Below, one piece after another: positions 54,592 to 64,000 of a stretch of DNA of 64,000 nucleotides (positions are counted from its first letter, which is position 1; every line of letters begins with the position of its first letter). The notes below the pieces were generated by a model. It was not told the DNA's origin. It did not search any database and saw nothing but the letters and a program-made list of their open reading frames with translations. Origin of the DNA: Xenopus tropicalis (Eukaryota; Chordata; Amphibia; Anura; Pipidae); the NCBI RefSeq assembly GCF_000004195.4, contig NC_030678.2, positions 155,385,047 through 155,449,046 of the forward strand. The letters are read 5' to 3'. Both the position numbers and the translations under genes were made by a program.

Positions 54592-55138
54592 CATTTATGT
54601 AAAACAAGTTGGTGGATATTTACTGTAAATTTTTCAGATGATGAAGATAAAGGAAACGCAAGCTGAGAAAAACAGATGATCTGCTGAGTGTGACAGGGAA
54701 CTGACTTACATAGAGACAGAAATACATAGACAGTTAGGGTCACTACCACGCTAACCTGTGAACTGATATCAGAGAGCCTGTTATTAGTGGTTTAATCTGC
54801 TAATATCTCATAAACCACTACAAACAAAAAACATATGTAAAATTACTCTATATATAAGCTGAAATGAAGTATAGAAGGATCAGTCTGCTGTACTGTGAAT
54901 GTCAGGCCCCATTGTAAACGGTGTCTGGGAGCTCATCCCAATGTGAGTGCAGGCCAAGGGGACTAGACACTGAGCGAATTGAATCCAATGCAGACAAAAA
55001 TAAAACTCATGGACTAGTTACAACAAACCATAAAACACACCAGTTCTTTCTTTCCAATATAACTGCTTTTCCTGGAGCTGAAGCCCTAGCTTTTATTGCA
55101 AGGTATTTGCTATCAGCTGGAATAGATGCAGGCATCTG
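54592..55138. other. no gene recognised
   Basis: Unassigned intergenic sequence. Confidence 0.35.
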
Positions 55139-55378
55139 TTAGGGCTGTGGCACACGGGGAGATTAGTTGCCCGCGACAAATCTCCCTTGTCACGGGCGAC
55201 TAATCTCCCCAAACTAGCATCCCACTGGTGAAAAAGTCGCCGGTGGGATGGCACACACTGCACAGGCGATTTCGGCAAAGTTGCCTCGCGAGGTGGGATG
55301 GTAGTTCGGGGAGATTAGTCGCCCGTGACAAGGGAGATTTGTCGTGGGCGACTAATCTCCCCGTGTGCCAGAGCCCTC
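55139..55378. mobile_element. MITE with GGCACACGGGGAGATTAGT ends
   Basis: GGCTGTGGCACACGGGGAGA is mirrored by TCTCCCCGTGTGCCAGAGCC. Inside are several inverted copies of GCGACTAATCTCCCC. Sister of 9515-9716. Confidence 0.9.
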
Positions 55379-55722
55379 ATATGTTTCCTAATCTAATTCC
55401 CTCTTATGAGGTTGCCAACAATTACTGCCACCTACAGCAGGGGGGAGGATCATAGCTCAAACCAGAGAACAGGCACTCATGGGTCTATGTCTTTTGTTGG
55501 CCACAATAAAGTTTGCATTTCATCTACATCAGCTTTTCAGTGGGATCCATGAGTTCCTGCTATTTCATTGTGTAGAGATATATATAGCCCACCCTCCACA
55601 GGGGGAGGAAGTCAATTGGCTAATCATGGTGGCCTCCTACCCTGCTTCTCTATGGGGCCTTATTAACGGTTATGTGTGGTATGGTTTGAGACCGGGAGGC
55701 TGGTCTCTGCAGGAGACCTAAG
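55379..55722. other. no gene recognised
   Basis: Unassigned sequence between two MITEs. Confidence 0.35.
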
Positions 55723-56058
55723 TTAAAAGGGTTGTTCACCTTTTTATATAACTATTAAAATAATGTAGAGAGTGCTACTATTTTGAAACAATCTGCAGCT
55801 CTCCAGTTTGGAATTTCAGCAGTAATCTGGTTGCTAGTGTTCAAGTTAACATAGTAACCAGGGAGTGGTTTGATATATGAATAGTTTTTTTGGCTGCTGG
55901 GGTCAGTGACCCCCATTGGAAACCTAGAAAGAGAAAGAAGATAAGATAAAAAAATTGATAAAAGAAGATAAAAAGAAGATAAAAAATTGAAAAGTTGCTT
56001 AGAATTGGCCATTCTATAACAAATTAAACGTTAACTTAAAGGTGAACTACCCCTTTAA
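55723..56058. mobile_element. T2-type MITE
   Basis: TTAAAAGGGTTGTTCACCTT is mirrored by AAGGTGAACTACCCCTTTAA, with TTAA at both borders. The GATAAAAAGAAGATAAAAAA run is internal. Confidence 0.93.
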
Positions 56059-56321
56059 ATACATTGTTGTTGTTTTTTGTTTAGTTGATCTTTCATTTTC
56101 TTAACAATCAGAATCTTAAACTGAATATCAGACTTGGCCCATAACTGTAATTGTATTGCCTGCTTCTCATTAAAGCTAAAATAAAATAAATTATCTTTTA
56201 AATAGCGGTAACTGTCTGCTCTGTGGAAGGAAATCTATTATAAAATGTTCTCGCGGCAGAATTTATTATGGTGATAACTGCTGTTTAATAAACTGTAATG
56301 GTTCTTTTTTTTTGCTTCCAG

Positions 56322-56409
56322 TTGTACCTGAGGACAAAATTCCCCTTCATCTCTGTCCTCGGGCAGAATGGATTGCCTCTATTACAGTGGTGCTTATTCA
56401 TGTGCCCAG
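56322..56409 (+). other. orphan exon-like segment, unrecognised
   Basis: TTTTTTTTTGCTTCCAG directly precedes an open 88-bp segment that reads VPEDKIPLHLCPRAEWIASI then TVVLIHVP in one frame and ends AG before GTAGCG. Acceptor and donor are both plausible, but I recognise no protein and see no partner exon on either side. Confidence 0.2.
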
Positions 56410-56789
56410 GTAGCGGGCGAGACAGTGAAATAGCGGATGCAATTATCCAACTAGGCAAAGATCCCAGAACAGTCTTTCAGGTGTTCTGTCAAATCCGGCA
56501 TTAATCTTGCTATTCAGTTCAACTCAAGTCTCCCTAAATCACCCTATGTCCAAATCTCTAATACAGACAGAAGATTCAATGTAATAGCACAGAAGTAATT
56601 AAATTACTCATTTAATAACATTGCCAAGCTCTTTACTGAGTCAGGTAAACAGTGAATAGACCCACATTTTATGTTCAACTGCCCAGGAGAAATAATTGAC
56701 AATAAACAGGTCTATTTACTTTTAATGAATGTGAATGAAAAATAACTATTTTAAATGTTTGTGCTGAAACATACTGCATGCTTTCCTTA
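56410..56789. other. no gene recognised
   Basis: AT-rich, nothing assignable. Confidence 0.35.
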
Positions 56790-57078
56790 CTGCTGTGTTC
56801 CCCAAACAGTGACTTGCTCCCTAAACCCTTGGATGTTGCTCCTCGTGGCCTCAAAGCAGGGGCTCATTTTTGAATTTCTGGCTGGTTTTTGGTTTGCATA
56901 AAAACCCAGTATAATGCCAAACAGAGCCTCCTGTAGGCTGCCAGTCAACATAGGAGCTATTAAGTAGCCAATTATAGCTCTTATTGGCACCCCCAGGAAC
57001 CTTTTTCACGCTTGTGTTGCTCCCCAACACTTTTTCCAATTGACGTCTCTCACGGGTATAAAAGGTTGGGGATCCCTG
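56790..57078 (-). mobile_element. hAT-type MITE (GGGATCCCCAACC family)
   Basis: In reverse orientation: GGTTGGGGATCCCTG at the right end (57064-57078), with GTAGCCAATTATAGCTCTTA and CATAAAAACCCAGTATAATG inside. The left end (TGTTCCCCAAACAGTG) is eroded. Confidence 0.85.
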
Positions 57079-57383
57079 CATTACTGCATGCTTGTTGCAT
57101 AGGATTGCTGCCTTTGCCGGTGGCTAAACCCAAACAAAGGGGACGGGGTTGGTGGCATTGGGTGGGGCAGTGAGGCACAATGATTTCTGGTGTGGTTATG
57201 GGGCCAGGGTTTTAACACAATTAGCTGGATTTCTGTCCAGTTTTCTTAGTGTTTATAACCGGACAGAAAGTTTGGAACTGGGACGTCCAGTTCAAAACCA
57301 GTTGGGTGGCAACCCTAGCTCTAACTATATTTTCCATGATGAATAAATCCAATCCTTTAATTAAAGGTATGGGATTTATTATA

Positions 57384-57711
57384 CAGGTATAGGACCCATT
57401 ATCCAGAATTCTCGGGACCAAGGGTATTCCGGATAAGGGGTCTTTCCGTTATTTGGATCTCAATACCTTAAGTCTACTAAAAAATCAATAAAACATTAAT
57501 TAAACCCAATAGGATTGTTTTGCATCCAATAAGAATTATTTATATCTTAATTGGGATCCATTACAAGGTACAGTTTTATTTCTACATAGAAAAAGGAAAT
57601 CAGTTTTAAAATTCTGAATTATTTGCTTATAATGGAGTCTATGGGAGACAGGCTTTCCGTAATTCAGAACTTTCTGGATAACAGGTTTCCGGATAAGGGG
57701 TCCGATACCTG
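57384..57711. mobile_element. TA-flanked MITE, unexpanded
   Basis: CAGGTATAGGACCCATTAT and the inverted CAGGTATCGGACCCCTTAT end, with TA on both sides. The 328-bp body is the single-unit counterpart of 11840-12950, in the opposite orientation. Confidence 0.93.
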
Positions 57712-58186
57712 TACCAGTTACCCAGAAAGCTCTGGAATATAGTAATGCTAATTTAAAATCAAAACAATTCCTCTCTTTTGAATGATTTGCTTTTTCTCTC
57801 TTTGTAATAATACAGATAGTTGAGACCCAAACAGCCCCTGAGGAAAAATGAACTGTTCAGGTCAAAATTGAACAGGTAACCGTTTTGTTGCAGCTGAAAC
57901 TGTGTGTGTAGGCAAAAGAAAGGATCCATAGATCCACTGGCCACTGCAACTTCTATATAGGGGCGAGTAGGTGCAGTTTGAATGCACAGCTGCTCTACAC
58001 TGTACTGTGATACTCAGGGTCGCTTCTGCCACAAGGAAAGGTGAGAACACGGCAGGGTGTGTATAATGTGTGAACCTAACTGCTGATCCATAAAGACTTA
58101 CGTGCAGTCACCCAGTTAGGTTCACACATTATACAGACCCCAGCAGTATGGTATTGGGTCATAGTATAAGATATATCAGATATAGG
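57712..58186. other. no gene recognised
   Basis: Short inverted pair (GTGTATAATGTGTGAACCTA at 58059 against TAGGTTCACACATTATACAG at 58115) but no full element or gene. Confidence 0.4.
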
Positions 58187-58665
58187 GGCCGATTCACTAA
58201 GGTATAAATACGAATCACGAAATCCGATCATGTCTGATGATCGAATATGTCACGGAATTTGACATATTTGAAAAAGATTCTTTTCTTTCAATACGGAAAT
58301 TTTGTACTTACGATCCGAAAGTTATGAAATTTTAGTATTGAAACGATTGTATACGTATTGGCGATCTGATAGTCACAAAATTTTCTGACTTTGAAACTTG
58401 AATGCATGATTTGGGAAGCTTTCCACAGGACTTTCAATGGCACTCTGCAGCTCCAACCTGGCCAAAACAAAGTCTAGATACCGAAGCTTGAATGAATTAC
58501 GAAACTTTTGTACTCATTGCAACAAAAACTATTTTGTCACACAAATTGTCGTGCAAATTGTCGCAAAGTACGAAAAAGTCGCGGAAGATACGCACAGTTC
58601 GAAAAGTTTGAAAAAATACAAATTTTTCTATTTGTAACCACTCATACATTGATAAATAGCCCCCA
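58187..58665. mobile_element. MITE-like repeat (GGGGCCGATTCACTAA ends)
   Basis: Opens GGGGCCGATTCACTAAGG and closes TTGATAAATAGCCCCC, with many internal TACGAAA/TTTCGTA motifs. It resembles a non-autonomous DNA element common in Xenopus. Confidence 0.65.
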
Positions 58666-59329
58666 TAATGAAGATATAATTTCTATATTTGTGATTTCCA
58701 TAGTCCTTTGCATGATTTTCTGCAAGAGTTAAAGCATCCCTGGCCTACTGTACATCTGCCTCTTTTCTGCCTGATACATATACGCAGATATATACAGTCA
58801 GGTGAGGTGATAATGAGACAGCTGGGGTCTCCTTATGGCATTTATTTTTATAATTCTAGGAGAAAGGCCCGTCTGACACTCTTCAGTGCTGTATAATAGG
58901 CCATCTTACTTGCACATTGTGCTTAGTGCATTTCTCTACATGGCAACTTGAGTACTGAGTGGCCCTTTCAGTACTTACTGTAATGTGAAGGCTTTGCGGT
59001 CTATTCATTACCAGGGCACTTCACATTGTGGTGCCATACGTCAGCTTCCTGCTGAATGCACCGGACCATATGTTACAGCAATGCCACACACTCAAGCAAT
59101 GGCACAAACAAACAGTTTGTACGAGAGCACAATTTCTATGAAGGACAAGAGGCAATGGAAATCCACTGCATTATCCCCATAGTATTTGGCAAATGCCTGT
59201 TATTGGCAATATGTTTCTTTTTTATTTAACACACATACAATGAAACAAGTCCCAGCACTGAATTATACAGCATTTATTGTTAGTTTAAAGAACATGTGTT
59301 AATGCAGAACAGCTAAACTAAAGAATAGC
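58666..59329. other. no gene recognised
   Basis: Unassigned; the boundary with the following LINE is not sharp. Confidence 0.35.
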
Positions 59330-60046
59330 ATACAAATGTCACTATGGGACAAATTTGTAGGTCAGAACCCAAAAGAAGTGAATCCCCAATCCTCTTAATA
59401 ATATAAAATGTGTCCTGTACTCTGGACCAGCTACCAACACTACTAGATCTACACTCCTGACAACGACCTCCAGATATAGACGATCTAAGGGGGCCTGACA
59501 GGTACTTGTCCCTCTATCCACACTGAGAGAACCCGCACCCCACCACACTGCTCTACACAAAAGGGACACCCAACCCTTTGAACCCCATCGAAGGCACCGT
59601 CACTGCCATAATGGGACTCCCCCCACACACACACCCCTTGCAACAGCACCACATTTTGGTACAGGGACTAGAGACCCCACCACTACAATAAGCTGACTCG
59701 GCCGGGATAGAAATCCAGCTTGTGGAGCTCCATATTTCTCCTGACACATCCAGGAGACCACCTACAACCACACAGTTAACCCACCTCACCTACAGCAGTT
59801 ATCCAACTCCCACAATAATAAAACTTTGCGACACGTTCAAGTTATAACCTTAGAGGTATTCTGTTTTGGGTATAAGACCCACCCAAGTTTGGAGGGTGGG
59901 TAGGGAAGTTATGGGTTGTTTTTACTTGTTTTGTTTGTATGTATATCAGTACTGCTACTTTATCAATGCTAATGGTGTCGGGTCAGGTGCAGGACGCAGT
60001 GTAAGCAAGTCACATCCCCACAAAATCATATACAGTAACGATATCA

Positions 60047-63000
60047 ATGGCTTCCTATAGTATTGTTTCATGGAATATAAGGGGATTAAACTCCAAATTT
60101 AAACGAAGTCTAATGTGGTCCTACCTAAAACGTTACCCCCCATCAATTCTCCTTCTCCAAGAAACGCATTTGGTAGGCCAAAAAGTATTAGCACTAAAAA
60201 AACCATGGGTGGGTTGGTCCTTTCATGCCTCCTTCTCTACCCACTCCAGAGGAGTATCCATATTAATCAGGAAAAATATACCCTTTGAATTACTGCACTT
60301 GGTTACCGACCACTACGGTAGATACGTAATAATGGCATGCCTCATTGCCAACAAACCAATTACAATAGTCAATGTATATGTACCACCCCCATTTAATGTT
60401 ACAGTACTAGAACATATAGCAAAAAAACTTGCTGACTTGCCTCCTGCACCAACCTGCATATTGGGAGATATGAACCAGGTCATGGACCTATTCTGGGACA
60501 GACTCCACCCTACATCCTCGGGGCCCACAAACCTAACACAATGGGCAAACTCCCTAGGCCTCACTGACGCTTGGCGTTGGAAACACCCAGACGACAAGGT
60601 ATACTCCTGCCACTCCCAGCCCCACAAGTCCTTCTCTAGAATAGATTTGGCCCTAACCTCACCTGACATCCTTCCGCTAATTGAACACACCTCTTATCTA
60701 CCCCAATCCTTGTCAGATCACTCCCCCCTCCAACTTATATTTCGGTGGCTCCCTTCTCCTCCAGACAAACTGTGGCGTCTGAGTCCTCTGTGGCTCAAAC
60801 ACCCTGACATACTGGAACCGCACATAGAAGCCTACCAAGAATACTGGGACATAAACTCAGGGTCAGCCTCTCAGGGAATGGTGTGGGACGCCTCCAAGGC
60901 AGCTGCCCGGGGCTCCCTGATGACCTCAGTGGCCCAGGCCAGAACTGCAGCAAAAGAAGCAGTTGCCACAGCCGAAAACACACTAACACAAGCACAACAA
61001 CAGCACTATAACAACCCATCAGTAAACACCTATGAAGAGGTGAGACGAGCAGAAACAGCCCTAGCCAGAGAATCCACTGCTATAGCTAAAAAAGCCCTAT
61101 TATACACCTCCCAACGAATCTTTGATAAAGGGGACAAAAACAGCAAAACATTAGCCTTCCTAGCCAAGCAGCAGCAACCCTGTATAGCTGTGCCACGTAT
61201 TCAATCTCAGGAGGGCCGAATGATACATGAACCTCACCTAATAGCTGAAACCTTTGCTAAGTACTATGAAAACCTCTATAAATCTACCACCTCACATACA
61301 ATACACCAGCTGAACAGATACCTTGACTCCTCAGCAATACCCACAATATCCCCGACAGAGAGAGCCTGGCTTGACCTACCTATAACTGTTCAAGAGATTG
61401 TAAGCGCCATACAATCCCTTCCATCCAACAAAACACCTGGATTGGATGGGCTACCCCCAGACTGGTACAAGTCACTAAATAAAACAATAGCCCCCCGACT
61501 TCTAGAGACCTTCCAGGCAGCCTGGGACTCTCAGTCTCTACCACCATCATTCTATGAAGCTCTCATAGTGGTCATCCCAAAACCAGGCCGCGACCCAACC
61601 CTTTGTAGTTCATATCGCCCAATATCACTCATAAACACTGACGCCAAAATACTGGCAAAAATCCTAGCTACCAGACTTACCCGGGTCATACAAGATCTAA
61701 TACATCCAGATCAATCAGGCTTCATGCCAGGTAGGGCGACGGACTTCAACCTCCGTCGACTCTTTACTAACCTTCAACTCTCACATACCAACAAAGGATC
61801 CAGAGTGGTGGCCTCACTCGACTCCGAGAAAGCTTTTGACTCGGTGGAGTGGAACTACCTCTGGGAAGTGCTCCACAGATTTGGCCTGGGCACCAAATTT
61901 ATCCAATGGGTTAAACTGCTCTACAAATCCCCAGTTGCTAAGGTTAGGGTTAATAATTTCATCTCCCCCCCTTTCCAACTCCGCAGGGGAACCAGACAAG
62001 GGTGCCCCCTATCACCAATCCTCTTTGCACTGGCGATAGAACCCTTAGCTATTACAATAAGGGAGTGTGCTTCCATTAAAGGGCTCCAGTTTGCCAACAT
62101 AACGGAGAAAGTGTCCCTCTTTGCGGACGATATTTTAATATACTTAGCAGACCCCTTAGAATCCCTCTCCACCATGCTAGCTGTTGTCCAAGAATTTGGC
62201 AAATACTCGGGACTTCGTGTTAACTGGGATAAATCACAACTATTTAGCATTGACCCTACCCCCCATATCCCTCCTCCCCAGCAGACACAATTGAAATGGG
62301 TCACATCCTTTAAATACCTGGGGATATGGATAAACCCAGACCCCCAACTCTTTCTACAACTCAATCTAGACCCTATAATGGACTCCCTGTCACAAGTTCT
62401 TAAGACCTGGGCCAAACTACCACTTACACTTTGGGGAAGAGTGAATATCATCAAGATGATATATTTGCCTAAATTCCTGTATATATTCCACAACACCCCA
62501 TTTACAATCCCTCGATCCTTTTTCAAAAAACTAAACAGAACTATAACTTCATTTATTTGGGCCAATGGTACCCCCCGTATTTCCTGGGAGAGGCTAACAG
62601 CAACTGTCGAAAATGGAGGCCTAGCCTTGCCACACTTCTACTTCTACTACTTAGCCTCCCAAATCTATTACATACACTGGTGCCTTGCTCCCAATCCATA
62701 TAATCCCAATACACAACTTCAAGCGTCTATCCTCCACTCAATAGAAGGCCTAAGCACCTATCCTTATAGACACCACACAGATATGACCAACCTACCACAT
62801 ACGCTACTGACTCCACATAAAGCATGGACCACAGCCTTGAAAAATATGCACCATCCTTGGCCACTCCTCTCACCCCAACTTCCACTCTGGGCCAACTCGC
62901 TCCTACCCGACCTACAGGAACTACAGGACTACACCTATTGGCCACGACTGGGTTTTAAGAAACTTGGAGACCTAACACTTGGTCCTCAGTTTCCCACATA

Positions 63001-63787
63001 CCAAGACCTACAAGACAGAGCTCTGGGAAAGCAGATACAATTTTATAGATACCTCCAACTTAGGCACGCCTTTCACGCACAATTCCACACCCTTCCTCCC
63101 ACAATAACCACAGTAACCCTAGAGGACATCCTGCTCTCTCCATCTCCAGCCAAACTACTATCTAGGCTATACAAAGAGATTATGACAACAATTAAGCCAC
63201 CCTTTGATCGAGCCTACCGTCTTTGGACGCAAGACATCCCAGAACTAGCACAAGACCAATGGGAGGAAGCCACAGAAAATGCCTATGATTTCCTAATCCC
63301 AATAAAGGATAGGCTCATACAGTACAAATTTCTGCACCAAACCTACATAACACCCCTCAAACTGATGAGATTTGGGAGAAGACAGGATGACCTCTGCCCA
63401 AGATGTAAATCCCCCGGGGCCAATTTCTTCCACATGATTTGGTCCTGTCCCCCCATACACGAATTCTGGTCCAAAATAATGGAAACACTAGCAAGTGAAC
63501 TGGGTACACCGCAGATAGTAGACCCAATAACTTGCCTATTAGGAGTCATAGATGGAATAATATGCACTAACGTGGCCAGAGTCAGACTGCGTACGCTCAT
63601 GTTCTACGCCAAAAAAACAATAATTATGCACTGGATGGGAGACACCCTCCCCTCCCAAACATTCTGGAGAAGGCTGGTGGATGGAGCTCTCCCCCTTATC
63701 AAATTAACCTATGAAACAAGGGGTGCTTATGACAAGTTTGACAAGATCTGGGAAAATTGGTATAATCAAGACAATCTGGACACATAA
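60047..63787 (+). CDS. L1-clade ORF2: endonuclease and reverse transcriptase
   Basis: A single 1246-codon frame with no stop or shift, the usual length of an L1 ORF2. It nicks target DNA and copies the element RNA at the nick. An APE-type endonuclease fills about 1-235: SWNIRGLN (N10), LLQETH (E39), ILGDMNQV (D141, N143), SRIDLALTS (D200) and SDHSPL (D224/H225). An Ala/Gln-rich linker follows (about 285-350), then the reverse transcriptase at about 450-770: SYRPISLINTDAKILAKIL (522-540), SLDSEKAFD (D592), RQGCPLSPILFALAIEP (650-666) and FADD (692-695). Near the C-terminus C1117-P-R-C opens a CCHC-like knuckle with H and C in NFFHMIWSC. The start is the first Met, right before the conserved endonuclease opening. 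All catalytic residues are present; whether it can move depends on ORF1 and the promoter, which are not visible. Confidence 0.95.
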   Translation: MASYSIVSWNIRGLNSKFKRSLMWSYLKRYPPSILLLQETHLVGQKVLALKKPWVGWSFHASFSTHSRGVSILIRKNIPFELLHLVTDHYGRYVIMACLIANKPITIVNVYVPPPFNVTVLEHIAKKLADLPPAPTCILGDMNQVMDLFWDRLHPTSSGPTNLTQWANSLGLTDAWRWKHPDDKVYSCHSQPHKSFSRIDLALTSPDILPLIEHTSYLPQSLSDHSPLQLIFRWLPSPPDKLWRLSPLWLKHPDILEPHIEAYQEYWDINSGSASQGMVWDASKAAARGSLMTSVAQARTAAKEAVATAENTLTQAQQQHYNNPSVNTYEEVRRAETALARESTAIAKKALLYTSQRIFDKGDKNSKTLAFLAKQQQPCIAVPRIQSQEGRMIHEPHLIAETFAKYYENLYKSTTSHTIHQLNRYLDSSAIPTISPTERAWLDLPITVQEIVSAIQSLPSNKTPGLDGLPPDWYKSLNKTIAPRLLETFQAAWDSQSLPPSFYEALIVVIPKPGRDPTLCSSYRPISLINTDAKILAKILATRLTRVIQDLIHPDQSGFMPGRATDFNLRRLFTNLQLSHTNKGSRVVASLDSEKAFDSVEWNYLWEVLHRFGLGTKFIQWVKLLYKSPVAKVRVNNFISPPFQLRRGTRQGCPLSPILFALAIEPLAITIRECASIKGLQFANITEKVSLFADDILIYLADPLESLSTMLAVVQEFGKYSGLRVNWDKSQLFSIDPTPHIPPPQQTQLKWVTSFKYLGIWINPDPQLFLQLNLDPIMDSLSQVLKTWAKLPLTLWGRVNIIKMIYLPKFLYIFHNTPFTIPRSFFKKLNRTITSFIWANGTPRISWERLTATVENGGLALPHFYFYYLASQIYYIHWCLAPNPYNPNTQLQASILHSIEGLSTYPYRHHTDMTNLPHTLLTPHKAWTTALKNMHHPWPLLSPQLPLWANSLLPDLQELQDYTYWPRLGFKKLGDLTLGPQFPTYQDLQDRALGKQIQFYRYLQLRHAFHAQFHTLPPTITTVTLEDILLSPSPAKLLSRLYKEIMTTIKPPFDRAYRLWTQDIPELAQDQWEEATENAYDFLIPIKDRLIQYKFLHQTYITPLKLMRFGRRQDDLCPRCKSPGANFFHMIWSCPPIHEFWSKIMETLASELGTPQIVDPITCLLGVIDGIICTNVARVRLRTLMFYAKKTIIMHWMGDTLPSQTFWRRLVDGALPLIKLTYETRGAYDKFDKIWENWYNQDNLDT

Positions 63788-64000
63788 CCTACCCCTTCAC
63801 ACTAAATGTGACTGATCCGACAGAACTAAACACACTCACCTACACTGTGATAACTACAACGCCTAGTAATAGCACCCTTGACTGTACTGGCCTAAACCTG
63901 ACTCGACAGCATTTCAATCTTAATGTCAATATATTATACACTGTTTTGTATTTTTGTTTTGTGATGTTGTAAAACCAATAAAAAAATTTACCTATAAAAA
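63788..64000 (+). other. L1-clade 3' UTR
   Basis: Runs from the ORF2 stop to the window end. AATAAA at 63977-63982 and a TATAAAAA end suggest that the insertion tail lies at or just past 64000. Confidence 0.7.

Larger units (their letters stand above)
59330..64000 (+). mobile_element. L1-clade LINE with intact ORF2, cut by window end
   Basis: ORF2 is preceded by about 700 bp of A/C-rich, open-frame-poor sequence and followed by a 213-bp 3' UTR with AATAAA at 63977-63982 and A-rich ends. The C- and A-rich sense strand is typical of L1 elements. No ORF1 is seen, so the copy is either 5'-truncated between ORF1 and ORF2 or its ORF1 has been lost. The left border is approximate. Confidence 0.85.

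Noticed and set aside
59342..59789. Minus-strand frames upstream of the L1 ORF2
   Set aside because: They are antisense to the LINE leader and show no domain or homology.

Overview
The window looks like nuclear DNA of a clawed frog, most likely Xenopus (Silurana) tropicalis. Two real single-copy genes can be read from it, and most of the remaining recognisable sequence is transposable elements and the tandem repeats that grew inside them. The species call rests on three things: a complete Xenopus-type transcription factor IIIA gene whose protein clearly differs from the X. laevis one; Xenopus T2-type MITEs (TTAA sites, TTAAAGG ends); and very many hAT-type MITEs with 8-bp target duplications.

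Layout. 1-2454: 3' end of a CR1-like LINE carrying a huge 41-bp minisatellite, inside an intron of lnx2. 2534-3449 (+): the last two coding exons of lnx2 (fourth PDZ domain and C-terminus). 3690-4720: a decaying 36/72-bp tandem repeat just past the lnx2 stop. About 4.7-37 kb: no protein gene that I can recognise, but a dense carpet of MITEs, CR1 and L2 pieces, several minisatellites and a 228-bp palindrome. 37070-46821 (-): gtf3a (TFIIIA), nine coding exons, every junction on a consensus splice site, 366 residues, nine intact zinc fingers; its TATA box and an upstream CACGTG E-box are visible. 47.4-51.2 kb: an L2-type LINE interrupted by a reverse-oriented CR1. 51.8-54.3 kb: a 32-bp minisatellite split by a CR1 that is itself split by a hAT MITE. 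54.3-59.3 kb: MITEs and unique sequence, with one orphan exon-like segment. 59.3-64 kb (+): an L1-clade LINE with an uninterrupted 1246-residue ORF2.

Gene context. lnx2 and gtf3a converge here, which is the human 13q12.2 arrangement (GTF3A, MTIF3, LNX2) seen in reverse. mtif3, expected between them on the + strand, was not recognised. LNX2 is a cytoplasmic RING/PDZ ubiquitin ligase for Numb; TFIIIA binds the 5S rRNA gene and 5S rRNA. They are neighbours by synteny and not functional partners.

The recurring theme is tandem repeats born inside transposable elements: a 41-bp unit in CR1 (55, 24 and 1 copies at three loci), a 113-bp unit in a TA-flanked MITE (8 versus 1), and a 34-bp unit in a hAT element (two loci). 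No new gene system was found that I would defend; these repeat births, the two-start layout of gtf3a and the intact L1 ORF2 are the most interesting content.
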